A stretch of DNA of 64,000 nt from Sphingopyxis sp. TUF1 (GTDB lineage: Bacteria; Pseudomonadota; Alphaproteobacteria; Sphingomonadales; Sphingomonadaceae), in NCBI RefSeq assembly GCF_036687315.1, contig NZ_CP144683.1, positions 2,240,001 to 2,304,000 of the forward strand, given 5' to 3'. Positions 8,195 to 16,700 of this stretch are shown here, in pieces. Position 1 is the stretch's first letter, and every line of letters starts with the position of its first letter. A program made the position numbers and the translations under genes. Under the pieces are notes generated by a model. It made no database searches, was not told the origin of the DNA, and was given only the letters and a program-made list of their open reading frames with translations.

Positions 8195-10129
8195 ATGAGC
8201 TTCATCCTGCGCCGCATCGCGACGACCAAGACGGGCAAGCAGATTGTCCGCGACCTCGCGCTGCCTGGCGATACGATCACGCTCGGCCGCGACAGCGCGA
8301 ACACCATTCATGTCGCCGATCTGGCGGTAAACCCGCATCATGCGACGATCAGCAGCAGCGACGGGCGCCACGTCCGCGTCGCCGCGCTCGAAGGGCTGGG
8401 GTTCGATTTCAACGGCCGAAGCGTCGATATCGCCGATCTCGACAGCGCGGCGGGCGGCGAGCTGCGTTTCGGCGGGCACCGGCTGACGATCGTGCGCGAG
8501 GACGACAAGATCATCCTGCTCGTCGAGCGCATCGACGAGCTGTCGCAATCGTCGAAGGATGTCGACGAGGCCAAGGCTTTCTCGCTTGCGGGTGTGATGC
8601 TGAGCAAGCGGATGGGGGCGTGGGTTTTTGCCGCTCTGATGCTGGCGGCGTTCCTGATTGGGCCGATCTGGGCTTGGTACAGCTATAAAAATGTGAACGA
8701 GCGACCCGAGGGATTTCATGCCGACAGCGCATGGTTGTCGGGCCCGCTGTCGAGTGCGCACGCCAACCTGAAGGATGATTGCCAGTCGTGCCACGTTGAA
8801 CCGTTTGTGGCGGTCACCGACACCGCCTGTGTCAGCTGCCACACCGGCGAGCACAAAGCGATGAGTATGGCGCACGCCAACGCGCCGACCGCGATGCTGC
8901 TCGCGGCGCGCGCGCCCGACGGCGGCTTCGACAAATTCCTCGCCAATGTCGGCGAGGCGTTCAACCGGCCGCAGGGGCGCTGTGTCGATTGCCATACCGA
9001 GCATGAAGGGGCGGGGCCGATGGCGGCGACGCCGCAGAAATTCTGTGCCGATTGCCATGACGGGATGCAGGGGCGGCTGAAAAGCGCGGGACATCCGACG
9101 ATGCTGGCCGATGCGGCTGATTTCGGCGCCGGCCACCCTGAGTTCCGCCCGCTCGTCCGCGCGGCGCCGGGCGCGAAGCTGGCGCGCGCGGCACCGGGTA
9201 AGGGGACGGTCGATTATAACGGCCTCAAATTCCCGCACGACGTGCATCTGCAAGCGACCGGCGGCGTCGCACGCATGGCGGCGAGTTTCCGCGGGCGTTA
9301 TGATTTCGGACAAAAGCTGGAGTGCGAGAATTGCCACCGCGTCGAGGCCGACGGGGTGCGCGTGAAACCGGTCGAGATGGAGCGCGACTGCGCGATGTGC
9401 CACAGCCTAGCGTTCGAGACCGTCGGCGGAGTGACGCGAACCCTGCGCCATGGCGAACCCGATCAGGTCGTCGCGGACCTTACCGCCTATTACCGCTCGA
9501 CTCCGCCGTCGCGGCCGCTCCAGCTCGGCGGAATGCAGCGGCGGCGGCCCGGCGCCTATGCCGAGGGACAGGTTTACAACATCTACTTCAACGAGGTGGC
9601 AGTGCGGCCGAGCCGCGCGCAGGATGCAGTGCGCGCGGTGTTCTCGAAAGGCGGCGCCTGTTACGACTGCCACACCATCTTTGCACCACAATCCGGCAAC
9701 AATTGGCGCGTCGCGGCGGTGAACCAGACGCCGCGCTTCCTGCAAAAGGGCTGGTTCGACCATGATGCGCACCGCGAGACCGAGTGCGCCGATTGTCATA
9801 CCGCGGCGCCCGCGTCGAAAATTTCGACCGACCTGCTCGTGCCGGGGCTGCGCCAGTGCCGTGACTGCCATGTCGGCGAGAGCGGCGCGCGGCTGGTGAA
9901 GGTCGAAACCGCGACCGAATCGCCCTGCGCGATGTGCCACGAATATCATTCGGACGGCGGCCAGCCGTGGGTGCCGAACCGTCAGCGGAAGGTTAACAGC
10001 GCGGCAATTACAAATAAACGCGCCGATGCTATGGTGGGTGTGAGCGCGATCACAGGTGCCGCGACGCGCGGCATTTATCGTGTGACCTGGCGCACACCGG
10101 TTTTGCACGGGGCAAGGCGGGGCGGGTGA
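8195..10129 (+). CDS. FHA domain - transmembrane helix - decaheme cytochrome c fusion
   Basis: A 644-residue fusion. Residues 1-110 form an FHA phosphothreonine-binding fold with LGRDSANTI (30-38) and NPHHATI; the usual SxxH serine is Asn46. A transmembrane helix at about 141-163 follows. After it come ten CxxCH heme-c motifs starting at C196, 212, 263, 284, 377, 399, 489, 531, 555 and 578. The topology implied is a cytoplasmic FHA domain and a periplasmic multiheme domain. The last 55 residues carry no cysteines and are basic. The heme spacing and CxxCHxxH-like pairs resemble cytochrome c3 / NrfB-type domains. Cytochrome c maturation would be needed. I infer it is the terminal electron-transfer part of the module, with the FHA domain sensing a phosphoprotein. 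Confidence 0.87.
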   Translation: MSFILRRIATTKTGKQIVRDLALPGDTITLGRDSANTIHVADLAVNPHHATISSSDGRHVRVAALEGLGFDFNGRSVDIADLDSAAGGELRFGGHRLTIVREDDKIILLVERIDELSQSSKDVDEAKAFSLAGVMLSKRMGAWVFAALMLAAFLIGPIWAWYSYKNVNERPEGFHADSAWLSGPLSSAHANLKDDCQSCHVEPFVAVTDTACVSCHTGEHKAMSMAHANAPTAMLLAARAPDGGFDKFLANVGEAFNRPQGRCVDCHTEHEGAGPMAATPQKFCADCHDGMQGRLKSAGHPTMLADAADFGAGHPEFRPLVRAAPGAKLARAAPGKGTVDYNGLKFPHDVHLQATGGVARMAASFRGRYDFGQKLECENCHRVEADGVRVKPVEMERDCAMCHSLAFETVGGVTRTLRHGEPDQVVADLTAYYRSTPPSRPLQLGGMQRRRPGAYAEGQVYNIYFNEVAVRPSRAQDAVRAVFSKGGACYDCHTIFAPQSGNNWRVAAVNQTPRFLQKGWFDHDAHRETECADCHTAAPASKISTDLLVPGLRQCRDCHVGESGARLVKVETATESPCAMCHEYHSDGGQPWVPNRQRKVNSAAITNKRADAMVGVSAITGAATRGIYRVTWRTPVLHGARRGG

Positions 10130-10170
10130 ACTATCGGGCCGGGACCAGCCGGTGACAGCAGGGGACGGAT

Positions 10171-11019
10171 ATGCTGATCGCCCAGATCACCGATATCCAT
10201 ATCGGGTTCGATCCGGACAATCCGGCCGAATATAATCGCAAGCGGCTCGACGAGGTGCTTGACGTGCTGATCGAGGGGCCGAACCGCCCCGACCTGTTGC
10301 TCGCCACCGGCGACATCACCGACCGCGGCGACGCCGACAGCTATCGCCGCCTTGCCACCGCCTTTTCGCGCTGCCCCTTTCCGGTGTGGCCGAGCGTCGG
10401 CAATCACGACCTGCGCGACAATTTCCACGCGCGCTTTCCGGGGCTCGATGACGGCAACGGCTTTGTCCAATATGCGATCGACCTGCCCGAACTCCGGCTG
10501 GTGACGGTCGACACGCTGGAGGAGGGACGCCACGGCGGCGCCTTTTGCGCGCCCCGTGCGGCGTGGCTCGACGCTGAACTGGCGAAAGACCCGGCCAAAC
10601 CGACCTATATCGTCATGCACCATCCGCCGGTCGAGAGCGGGATCGAGTGGATGAACACCCACCCCGACGAACCATGGGTAACAGCGTTCACCGATGTTGT
10701 GCGGGGGCACAGCCAGGTGCGCGGACTGATCTGCGGCCACCTCCATCGCAGCGTGACGGTCGCGTGGGAGGGGCGCACCGTCGCAATCTGCTCGTCGACC
10801 GCGCCGCAGGTGTCGCTCGACCTCCGCCCGATCGACGAGAATCATCCCGACGACCGCCCGATGATCGTCGCCGAAGACCCCGCCTATGCGCTCCACCGCT
10901 GGAACGGGCGCGAGCTGGTGAGTTTTTACGACAATGCGGGGGCGCACACGATGCTGGCGAAATATGACGAGCGGTTGCAGCCGCTGGTGCGCGAGCTGAA
11001 GGCCGAGCGGCCGGGGTAA
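10171..11019 (+). CDS. CpdA-like cyclic-nucleotide phosphodiesterase (calcineurin-type metallophosphoesterase)
   Basis: A 282-residue class III phosphodiesterase of the calcineurin-like superfamily. The complete metal-binding set is visible: D8-x-H10, GD at 47-48, GNHD at 77-80, H150 in VMHHPP, and GHLH at 189-192. The family includes CpdA (3',5'-cAMP) and GpdQ-type glycerophosphodiesterases; sequence alone does not choose between them. It starts 41 bp after the decaheme gene, in the same direction, with a GGGGA ribosome-binding site. A cAMP-degrading activity would fit the two cyclic-nucleotide-binding domains encoded upstream. No signal peptide is seen, so it is cytoplasmic. Confidence 0.85.
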   Translation: MLIAQITDIHIGFDPDNPAEYNRKRLDEVLDVLIEGPNRPDLLLATGDITDRGDADSYRRLATAFSRCPFPVWPSVGNHDLRDNFHARFPGLDDGNGFVQYAIDLPELRLVTVDTLEEGRHGGAFCAPRAAWLDAELAKDPAKPTYIVMHHPPVESGIEWMNTHPDEPWVTAFTDVVRGHSQVRGLICGHLHRSVTVAWEGRTVAICSSTAPQVSLDLRPIDENHPDDRPMIVAEDPAYALHRWNGRELVSFYDNAGAHTMLAKYDERLQPLVRELKAERPG

Positions 11020-11050
11020 CAACCGCGCGTTTGAAGCGTATCCCTTTGAG

Positions 11051-11138
11051 CCGTTTGTGCTGAGCTTGTCGAAGCACCGTCCTTCGTCTTGCGGTTCGAG
11101 AAGGAAGAACGGCCCTTCGACAAGCTCAGGGCAAACGG
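11051..11138. repeat. Intergenic inverted repeat between convergent genes
   Basis: Imperfect 35-bp arms at 11051-11085 and 11104-11138 share the core TGAGCTTGTCGAAG / CTTCGACAAGCTCA. The element fills the 140-bp space between two genes that end towards each other. This core is a widespread proteobacterial intergenic repeat, frequent in sphingomonads. It probably acts as a bidirectional terminator-like stem. Confidence 0.85.
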
Positions 11139-11159
11139 GTTATTTTGACTGCCGGCGGT

Positions 11160-12104
11160 TCAATACCCCAGCGTCAAATCCACCCGCGGCTCGACGGGCT
11201 CGCCCTTGTGCCACCTTTCCAAATTTTCCAGAAACCGCTCTGCCGACCGCACAAACATCTTGTCCTGCGCGCGGCCCGACAGGTGCATGGTGATATGCGC
11301 ATTGTCGAGGCTCCATAGCGGATCATCCGCGGGCAGCGGTTCGGGGGTGGTCACGTCGAGGAAGGCAGCCGCAATACGTTGCGCATCGAGCGCCGCGACG
11401 AGCGCGTCCTGATCGACGACGCTGCCGCGCGCGATGTTGATCAGCGTCGCGGTCGGCTTCATCGCGGCGAGTTCGACGGCGCCGATCATGCCGTCGGTTT
11501 CGGGGGTTGCGGGCACCGCGAGGATCACCCAGTCGAAATCGCTCAGCCGCGCGCGCCACTGATCGGGGGTCAGCGTGTTTTCGCCCGGCGAACGGCGCAC
11601 CACGGCGACGTCGACCGCAAATGCCTTCAGCCGTTCCTCGATCAGCTTGCCGATCGCGCCATAGCCCAGCAGCAGCGCCTTCGACCCGAACAGTTCGACC
11701 TTGCCGGGCGAATCGATCAGCCACTCGCGCCGCTCCTGCGCACGCACGACCTCGCGGTATCCTTTGGCGACGGTGAGCATCCCCATCACGACATATTCGG
11801 CGATGGTGATCGCGTTGATCCCCGCGCCGTTGGTGACGACGGTGCCGCGTTCGGCGAGCAGGTCGAGTGGCATCCCGTCGACCCCCGCGTAGATCGAGCT
11901 CAGCCATTTGAGCTGCGTCGCCGCGGTGATGACCGCGGCCATGTCCTTCTTGTCATACATGTCGAACCAGCCGATTTCCGCCGCGGGTGCGAGTTCGAGG
12001 GCTTCGTCTTTCGACTGGAAAAAGCGCGGCTCGACCCAGTCGGGAAGGCGGTTTTCCACGAGGGGGCGGATAAGGCCCGACAGGACGGTGACGGTTTTGG
12101 TCAT
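11160..12104 (-). CDS. D-isomer-specific 2-hydroxyacid dehydrogenase
   Basis: A 314-residue NAD(P)-dependent dehydrogenase of the D-2-hydroxyacid family. The Rossmann motif LLGYGAIGKLIEERL is followed by the family's NAD-domain segments: VILAVPATPET, the arginine of INIARGSVVDQDAL, and a late histidine in HITMHLSG. Substrate specificity (glyoxylate, hydroxypyruvate or other) is not resolvable. A longer reading frame exists, but the extra 16 codons lie in a repeat element, so ATG at 12102-12104 is taken. Its ribosome-binding site GGGAGGGGAG is formed by the edge of that repeat. Confidence 0.88.
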   Translation of the reverse strand: MTKTVTVLSGLIRPLVENRLPDWVEPRFFQSKDEALELAPAAEIGWFDMYDKKDMAAVITAATQLKWLSSIYAGVDGMPLDLLAERGTVVTNGAGINAITIAEYVVMGMLTVAKGYREVVRAQERREWLIDSPGKVELFGSKALLLGYGAIGKLIEERLKAFAVDVAVVRRSPGENTLTPDQWRARLSDFDWVILAVPATPETDGMIGAVELAAMKPTATLINIARGSVVDQDALVAALDAQRIAAAFLDVTTPEPLPADDPLWSLDNAHITMHLSGRAQDKMFVRSAERFLENLERWHKGEPVEPRVDLTLGY

Positions 12105-12110
12105 TTTTCT

Positions 12111-12210
12111 CCCCTCCCGCTTGCGGGAGGGGCCGGGGGAGGGCCTGTCCAATTGCGCAACGGGTTGAACTTACATGCCCTCCCCTAACCCCTCCCGCAA
12201 GCGGGAGGGG
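12111..12210. repeat. Paired palindromic intergenic repeat
   Basis: Two near-identical palindromes, CCCCTCCCGC-TT-GCGGGAGGGG at 12111-12132 and CCCCTCCCGC-AA-GCGGGAGGGG at 12189-12210, face each other across a 56-bp spacer. The element occupies nearly the whole gap between cysS and the 2-hydroxyacid dehydrogenase. Its left edge supplies the purine-rich Shine-Dalgarno of the dehydrogenase. It is a REP/BIME-like element typical of GC-rich proteobacteria. Confidence 0.85.
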
Positions 12211-12213
12211 GAC

Positions 12214-13674
12214 TTAATTGTCCAGCCGCCAGTCCCAGCCGAGCGGGTCACCGTCCATCACCTCGACGCCCGCGGCGATGAGTTCGTCGCGAAGTTTGTC
12301 GGAGGTGGCGAAATCCTTGGCCGCGCGGGCTTCCTTGCGGCGGGTTAGGGTGGCTTCGATTTCGGCTTCGGTGATGGTGGCTGATTTGGGGCGGATGCGG
12401 AGTTCTGCGCGGATGAGCTCAAGCAGATTTAAGCCAAGAACAGATTCGAACGTAAGCAGTAGGTCGGCTTTGGCGCCGACTGCTAACCGCTTGTCGCCCA
12501 GCATCTGTTCAAGCCCGGTCAAAGCGGTCGGCGTGTTGAGATCTTCCGAAAGTGCTCTATCGAAGCTGTCGTAATATCCTCGTGCGATCGTGCCTTCGGA
12601 CGGAAGATAGGCGCTGGCTGTCGTCCGATCCTCTCCGAACTTTTCGACCGTCATCACCATTCGTTTGAGCCGCGTCAGCGCCGCGCCCAGTCCCTCCCAC
12701 GAGAATTCCAGCTCGCTGCGATAATGCGCCTGAAGGCACATCAGGCGATAGGCGAGGGGGTGGTAGCCCTTGTCGATCAGCAGTTGCACGCGCAGAAACT
12801 CGCCGCTCGATTTTGACATCTTGCCCGAGCGTTCGACGAGGAAATTATTGTGCATCCAGACGCGCGCGCCGCTGTCGGTCGAGCAGCTATGCGCCTGGTT
12901 TTGCGCGATTTCATTCGGGTGATGAATCTCGCGGTGGTCGATGCCGCCGGTGTGGATGTCGAAGGGGAAGCCCAGCAGGGCTTCGGACATCACCGAGCAT
13001 TCGAGGTGCCAGCCGGGTGCGCCCTTACCCCATGGGCTGTCCCATTCCATCTGGCGCGTCTCGCCCGGCGGGGTTTTGCGCCAGATGGCGAAGTCGGCGG
13101 GATGACGTTTGCCGTCGACGGGGTCGATGCGGCTTTCGCCCTCGTCGGTGCTGTGGCGCGCGAGGCGGCCGTAGTCGGTGACGGTCGCGGTGTCGAAATA
13201 GAGGCCGCTGTCCAGCTCATAGCAATGCTTGTCGGCGATCGCTTTGGCGAACTCGATCATCTGCGGGACGTAATCGGTGGCGATCGACCAGTGCGCGGGT
13301 TGGCGGATGTTCAGCGCCTTGACGTCGGCCCAATAGGCCTCGGTATAATGGCGCGCGATGTCCCAGATCGACTGGGCCTTCTCGGCCGCGGCCTTTTCCA
13401 GCTTGTCCTCGCCCGCATCGGCGTCGTCGGTCAGATGACCGACGTCGGTGATGTTGATGACATGGGTGAGCTTATAACCCTTGAACGACAGCGTCCGCCC
13501 CAGCGTGTCGGCAAAGACATAGGCGCGCATATTGCCGATGTGCGGATAGTTGTAGACCGTCGGCCCGCAGCTGTAGACGCGGGCCTCGCCGGGGTGGACG
13601 GGCCGGAATTCTTCCAGCTGGCGCGTCAGGCTGTTGAACAACCTGAGGGGGGACGGGGCAGGGGCGTCGGTCAT
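12214..13674 (-). CDS. cysS: Cysteinyl-tRNA synthetase
   Basis: A 486-residue class I aminoacyl-tRNA synthetase that charges tRNA-Cys. The HIGH-like motif (YNYPHIGNMR), the zinc-site region YSCGPTVYN, the KMSKSSGEF loop, and GWHLECSVMS with GIDHREIHHPNE place it firmly in CysS. An in-frame ATG four codons upstream (13686) gives MGADMTDA. ATG 13674 (MTDAPAPSPLRLFNS) matches the usual family start better, but the ribosome-binding evidence is weak for both. It follows tpsA by 49 bp in the same direction. Confidence 0.95.
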   Translation of the reverse strand: MTDAPAPSPLRLFNSLTRQLEEFRPVHPGEARVYSCGPTVYNYPHIGNMRAYVFADTLGRTLSFKGYKLTHVINITDVGHLTDDADAGEDKLEKAAAEKAQSIWDIARHYTEAYWADVKALNIRQPAHWSIATDYVPQMIEFAKAIADKHCYELDSGLYFDTATVTDYGRLARHSTDEGESRIDPVDGKRHPADFAIWRKTPPGETRQMEWDSPWGKGAPGWHLECSVMSEALLGFPFDIHTGGIDHREIHHPNEIAQNQAHSCSTDSGARVWMHNNFLVERSGKMSKSSGEFLRVQLLIDKGYHPLAYRLMCLQAHYRSELEFSWEGLGAALTRLKRMVMTVEKFGEDRTTASAYLPSEGTIARGYYDSFDRALSEDLNTPTALTGLEQMLGDKRLAVGAKADLLLTFESVLGLNLLELIRAELRIRPKSATITEAEIEATLTRRKEARAAKDFATSDKLRDELIAAGVEVMDGDPLGWDWRLDN

Positions 13675-13723
13675 ATCCGCGCCCATGCCCCGTGCGCAGT
13701 CGCTCCGTCAACCGAAAGGCGGC

Positions 13724-16700
13724 TCACTCGGCAGGCGGGGTCCAGAGATCGTCGTTGCCCGCACCGGTCACCGGATCATCGACAAGTGGCTCGCCGCTGA
13801 GCGGATCGACGTCGCGCATCGTGATGAGCGCCTGCGGCAGACTATTGCCCTCGCCGGGGCCGTCTTCGTCGGCCTCAATCTCTTCCTCGATCACATCCTG
13901 CACCGGGAAGCCGCCGTCGCCGTCGAAGCTGATCGTCGTGCAGACCGTGGGGCTGGAGAGGAGGCAGCCGTTGACCGTCGATCGCGGGTCATAGGCGCCG
14001 GGGGCGGGCGCGACGCCATTGACGGTCACCAGCTGGAGCGCCTCAAGCCCCGTGACCTGGCCGCTCGGCCCCAGATGGACCCCGTTGATGACGATGCGCG
14101 ACGGACCCGCGGTCACGACATCGAGCCCGCCCGTGCCAAAGGTCAGTCCGCGGCGCTGGCTCAGTTCGGTCCCGGTGCCGCTGTTCTGGACATAGAAGCC
14201 GCCGACGACCTCGGCACGGATGCCGCGTGCGAAGAGCGCGCCTTCGTCGAGGACGACGCCGTCATTCTCGGCCAGTCGCGTGTTGATCGCATCGGTCGTC
14301 GTCGCCGCGCCAACGTCGGCGATCGCTTCAGCGGTCGCGACGATGATGTCGTCGGACACCAGATTGAGTTGCCCCGCCGCCGCGGTTCCGTTGACGAGGC
14401 GGACGCTGCCTTGGCCCAGGATGACCTCAAGCGCGTCGGTGGCGACGAGGTTCAGCGCATTGGTATCGGTCAGCCCGGTGAGTTCGACATTGCCGATCAC
14501 GCGCATCTTGCCCGGGGTGCGGATCGTCAGCGCGCCATTGGCGCCGAGGGTGGATCCGGCGCTGCCGCCCGCAAGCGTGAAGCTGTCGATAATGACGTCG
14601 GGCGGCGCGGCCGAGCCGACCGAGCTGCTGCCTGCGGAAGCCACTTCGGGCGCGAAGACCTCTATCTGGGCGCTGTAAAGGCGGGTGAGTTCGTCCGCGT
14701 CGAGATGGTAGCCGGCAACGCTGCCGCCTGGCGCGCCGCCGATGAAGGTCTGGTTGCCGTCGTCGTTGTTCGCGACTGACAAGGCCGTGGTGACGCCCGC
14801 GGTGCCAACACGCCCCGCGGAGCCGATCACGATGTCGGCGGAGGCGAGCGAAATCGCCTGCCCCGTGACGATGCCGGTGATGCCGAGCGACGACAGCGCG
14901 CTGGCGCCGAGGTCGCCCGCGACGGTCACCGTGTCGAGATTGAGGACGCCGCCATTGCCGGCGAGGGTCGCATTGGCGGCGGTCAGCGCGGTGATCGTCA
15001 TCGCCGTACCCTGCGTGGCGAGATCGGCGGTGCCCGCGACGCTGCCGCTGGCGAGCGACAGGTCGCCGCTCGCGCGAACGAAGGCGTCGCCGACATCGGT
15101 GGTCAGCGTCTGAAAGGCCATGTCGCCGCCGCTTTCGATGCGGATCGCGTTGGCGCTGGCGTCGATCGGTCCCAACGCAAAGAGCGCGCCGATCCGGATA
15201 TTGCCGTCGCTGCTGTCGAGGCTGGTCGCGCCGAGCGCGGTCACCTGATCGACGCCGATGCCGGTCGCGCCGGTCAGTGTGACATCCTGCCCCGCAATAG
15301 AGGTGCCGTCGATCGCGGCGGTCGTGGACTCAATGACGACGTCGGCGCCGTCGGCGGCTTGCGCGGTGATGGTAAAGATCGGACTGCCCGACGTGTTCGA
15401 GAAGCCAAGGACATGCGTGTCGGCGCCCGTGCCGGTGGCAGCGACGCCGTCGGCGGTGATATTGCCCGCCGCCTGAACCGTGACATCGTCGCCTGCGGTA
15501 CTATTGGCGAGGCTGGCGGTGGTGCCCGCGAGGACAAGCATATCCTCGCCTGCGGTACCGCCGTTGATCGACGCGGCGCCGTCCGCGCTGACGCCGAACA
15601 TGCGCGCGGCCGCACTGGACGTCAGACTGGCGTCGCCTGCGGCGATGACGAACAGATTGCCCGCGGTGCCGATGCCGTTCGGATCGACATAGCCGCCGTT
15701 TGCGACGGCCGATGCGGCGATATTGGCGTCGGAATTGAGGAAGATGTCGCCGCCCGCGACGAAATTGCCCGTCAGATCGTTGGCGGCGAAGATTGAAATC
15801 GTGCCCGCGACATCGGCGTCGTCCACCGACACCGCGCCATCGATTCCGAACGCGAAGAAAGAGGCGTCGCCCGTAACGGGGCCGGTCAGCGCGACGCTGC
15901 CTGCGAACATCGTAATGTCGCCGCCCGCGTTGACCGCGCCGCCGATGATGCCGTCGATCGCCGACAGGTTGACGGTCAGCCCGGCGTCGATGCTGTTGAA
16001 GGCGATCGACTGCCCCGACACCTGAACAAAACCGCCTGCGGTTGAGTTGCCGAGATCGACTGCGCCGGACGCGGAGATGTCGATATTGCCCCCTGTGATG
16101 ATCGAATTGAGCCCGGTGGCCAAACTGCCGACATTCGCGATGAAATCACCCGCCGCCTCGGCATGTTCGACCGTCGCGGCGCCGGGGCTGGAGATGGCGA
16201 TATTGCCCCCCGCAAGCCCGTCGACCGCGATCGTGCCGGTCGGGCCTGAAACCGCCAGCGACAGCGCGCCGTCGGCGGCAGCGAGGCTGCCTGCCGCGCC
16301 GCTGATGCTAGTCACCGCGGCCATTGCCAGATTGCTCGCGCTCAGCGTTGGCGCGGTGCCGACGCGGTTGTCGTGGCGCAGGTCGATCTGGTCGCCCGCG
16401 TCGAGCGTCAGCGATCCATCGACGTCAAAGCTGCCGTTCGACGCGCCATAGACGCCGATCGACCCGTCGGTGGTGAGCGCGACATCGCCCTGGCCGGCGA
16501 TCGTGCCGCCCGCTACGGACACGAAGATTCCCGTCGATGCAGTTGCGGTGTCGTTATTCGTCGGCGCGGCGAGGCCGAACGCCTGCGCGCTGAGGCCCGC
16601 GAAATTGATGTCGCCGCCGTTCACGCGCAGCTCGACCCGCCCTGCTGTATCGCCGCTGGCATCGATCGTCGTCGGCCCGAGGTCGATCTGTCCGCCAGCG

